Below are positions 6,544-6,663 of a DNA stretch of 6,663 nucleotides, in pieces. Location of the stretch: NCBI GenBank assembly GCA_030673425.1, contig DAOVJB010000072.1:1-6663 (forward strand), in the 5' to 3' direction. A program made the position numbers and the translations under genes. This DNA comes from Elusimicrobiota bacterium. GTDB lineage: Bacteria > CAYTYR01 > UBA6262 > DAOVJB01. Numbering within the stretch: position 1 is the first letter of the stretch; each line of letters opens with the position of its first letter. Under the pieces are notes generated by a model that was not told the origin of the DNA, ran no database searches, and was given only the letters and a program-made list of their open reading frames with translations.

Positions 6544-6663
6544 TTATAATCACATCCTTTTCTTCTATATTTTCTTTCTCTTCAATCTCTCTAATGAGAT
6601 CTTCTTTTTTCTTCTTATGAGTAGGAATATCCAGGGTCTTAGCTTTTGCAACAAGTTCCGGAT
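6533..6663 (-). CDS. C-terminus of a gene with a Rho-N/SAP-like Lys-rich helix (5' end beyond window)
   Basis: The frame enters from the window edge with two bases of a split codon, gives 42 codons, and stops at TGA 6535-6533. The visible peptide starts PELVAKAKTLDIPTHKKKKE and continues DLIREIEEKENIEEKDVIINVR. The pattern of a hydrophobic helix, a short turn (LDIPTH), a Lys run and a DLIREI helix resembles Rho N-terminal, SAP and HeH/LEM-type helix-extended loops, which often bind nucleic acid. Such tails also occur in small phage proteins near capsid genes. It overlaps the next gene by 11 nt, which implies coupled translation. The full length and function cannot be judged because most of the gene lies outside the window. 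Confidence 0.6.
   Translation of the reverse strand, partial: PELVAKAKTLDIPTHKKKKEDLIREIEEKENIEEKDVIINVR

Noticed and set aside
1-6663. CRISPR array, tRNA, integrase, insertion sequence or attachment site.
   Set aside because: No regularly spaced direct repeats, cloverleaf-type sequence, recombinase motif or terminal repeats were seen on either strand.

Overview
The window looks like part of the virion-morphogenesis cluster of a tailed bacteriophage or prophage, most likely a short-tailed (podovirus-like) one. Five genes lie on the minus strand and read from high to low coordinates. They are packed with overlaps or gaps of no more than 14 nt, and each has a recognisable Shine-Dalgarno (SD) sequence where its start is visible. 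The sequence is AT-rich (roughly 40 % GC by partial hand counts). The SD motifs suit a bacterial host with a conventional anti-SD, but the host itself cannot be named. No tRNA, CRISPR array, insertion sequence or attachment site was seen.

Layout in the direction of minus-strand transcription. (1) 6533-6663: the last 42 codons of a gene with a Rho-N/SAP-like Lys-rich C-terminus. It overlaps the next gene by 11 nt. (2) 5782-6543: a 253-residue beta-rich protein, probably a virion component, with what looks like a small domain inserted near its C-terminus. (3) 3272-5782: an 836-residue pectate-lyase-like beta-helix tailspike or fibre that unexpectedly begins with a Sec-type signal peptide. (4) 2643-3257: a 204-residue head-tail adaptor-like protein. 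(5) 1318-2634: a 438-residue tail nozzle/beta-propeller-like protein carrying an FCCH-type insert. (6) 1-750: the first 250 codons of an adhesion/fibre-like protein, with a jelly-roll-like N-terminus followed by Fn3-like tandem repeats that run off the window.

The exception is 802-1317. This plus-strand gene encodes a small lipoprotein with a transglutaminase-like Cys-His core. It sits antisense between the nozzle gene and the fibre gene, and its stop codon abuts the nozzle stop with no spacer. It is more AT-rich than its neighbours (about 33 % GC) and lacks an SD. It resembles a moron: a cargo gene inserted into a phage structural operon, possibly acting on the host envelope, for example in superinfection exclusion.

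As a system, the adaptor and nozzle would build the short tail below the portal. The beta-helix spike and the Fn3 protein would provide host-surface recognition or depolymerisation, and the lipoprotein would act in the infected cell or lysogen. The most unusual points are the lipoprotein gene in antisense, the signal peptide on the spike, the possibly shortened nozzle protein ending exactly at the moron junction, and similar small beta inserts in two different virion proteins.
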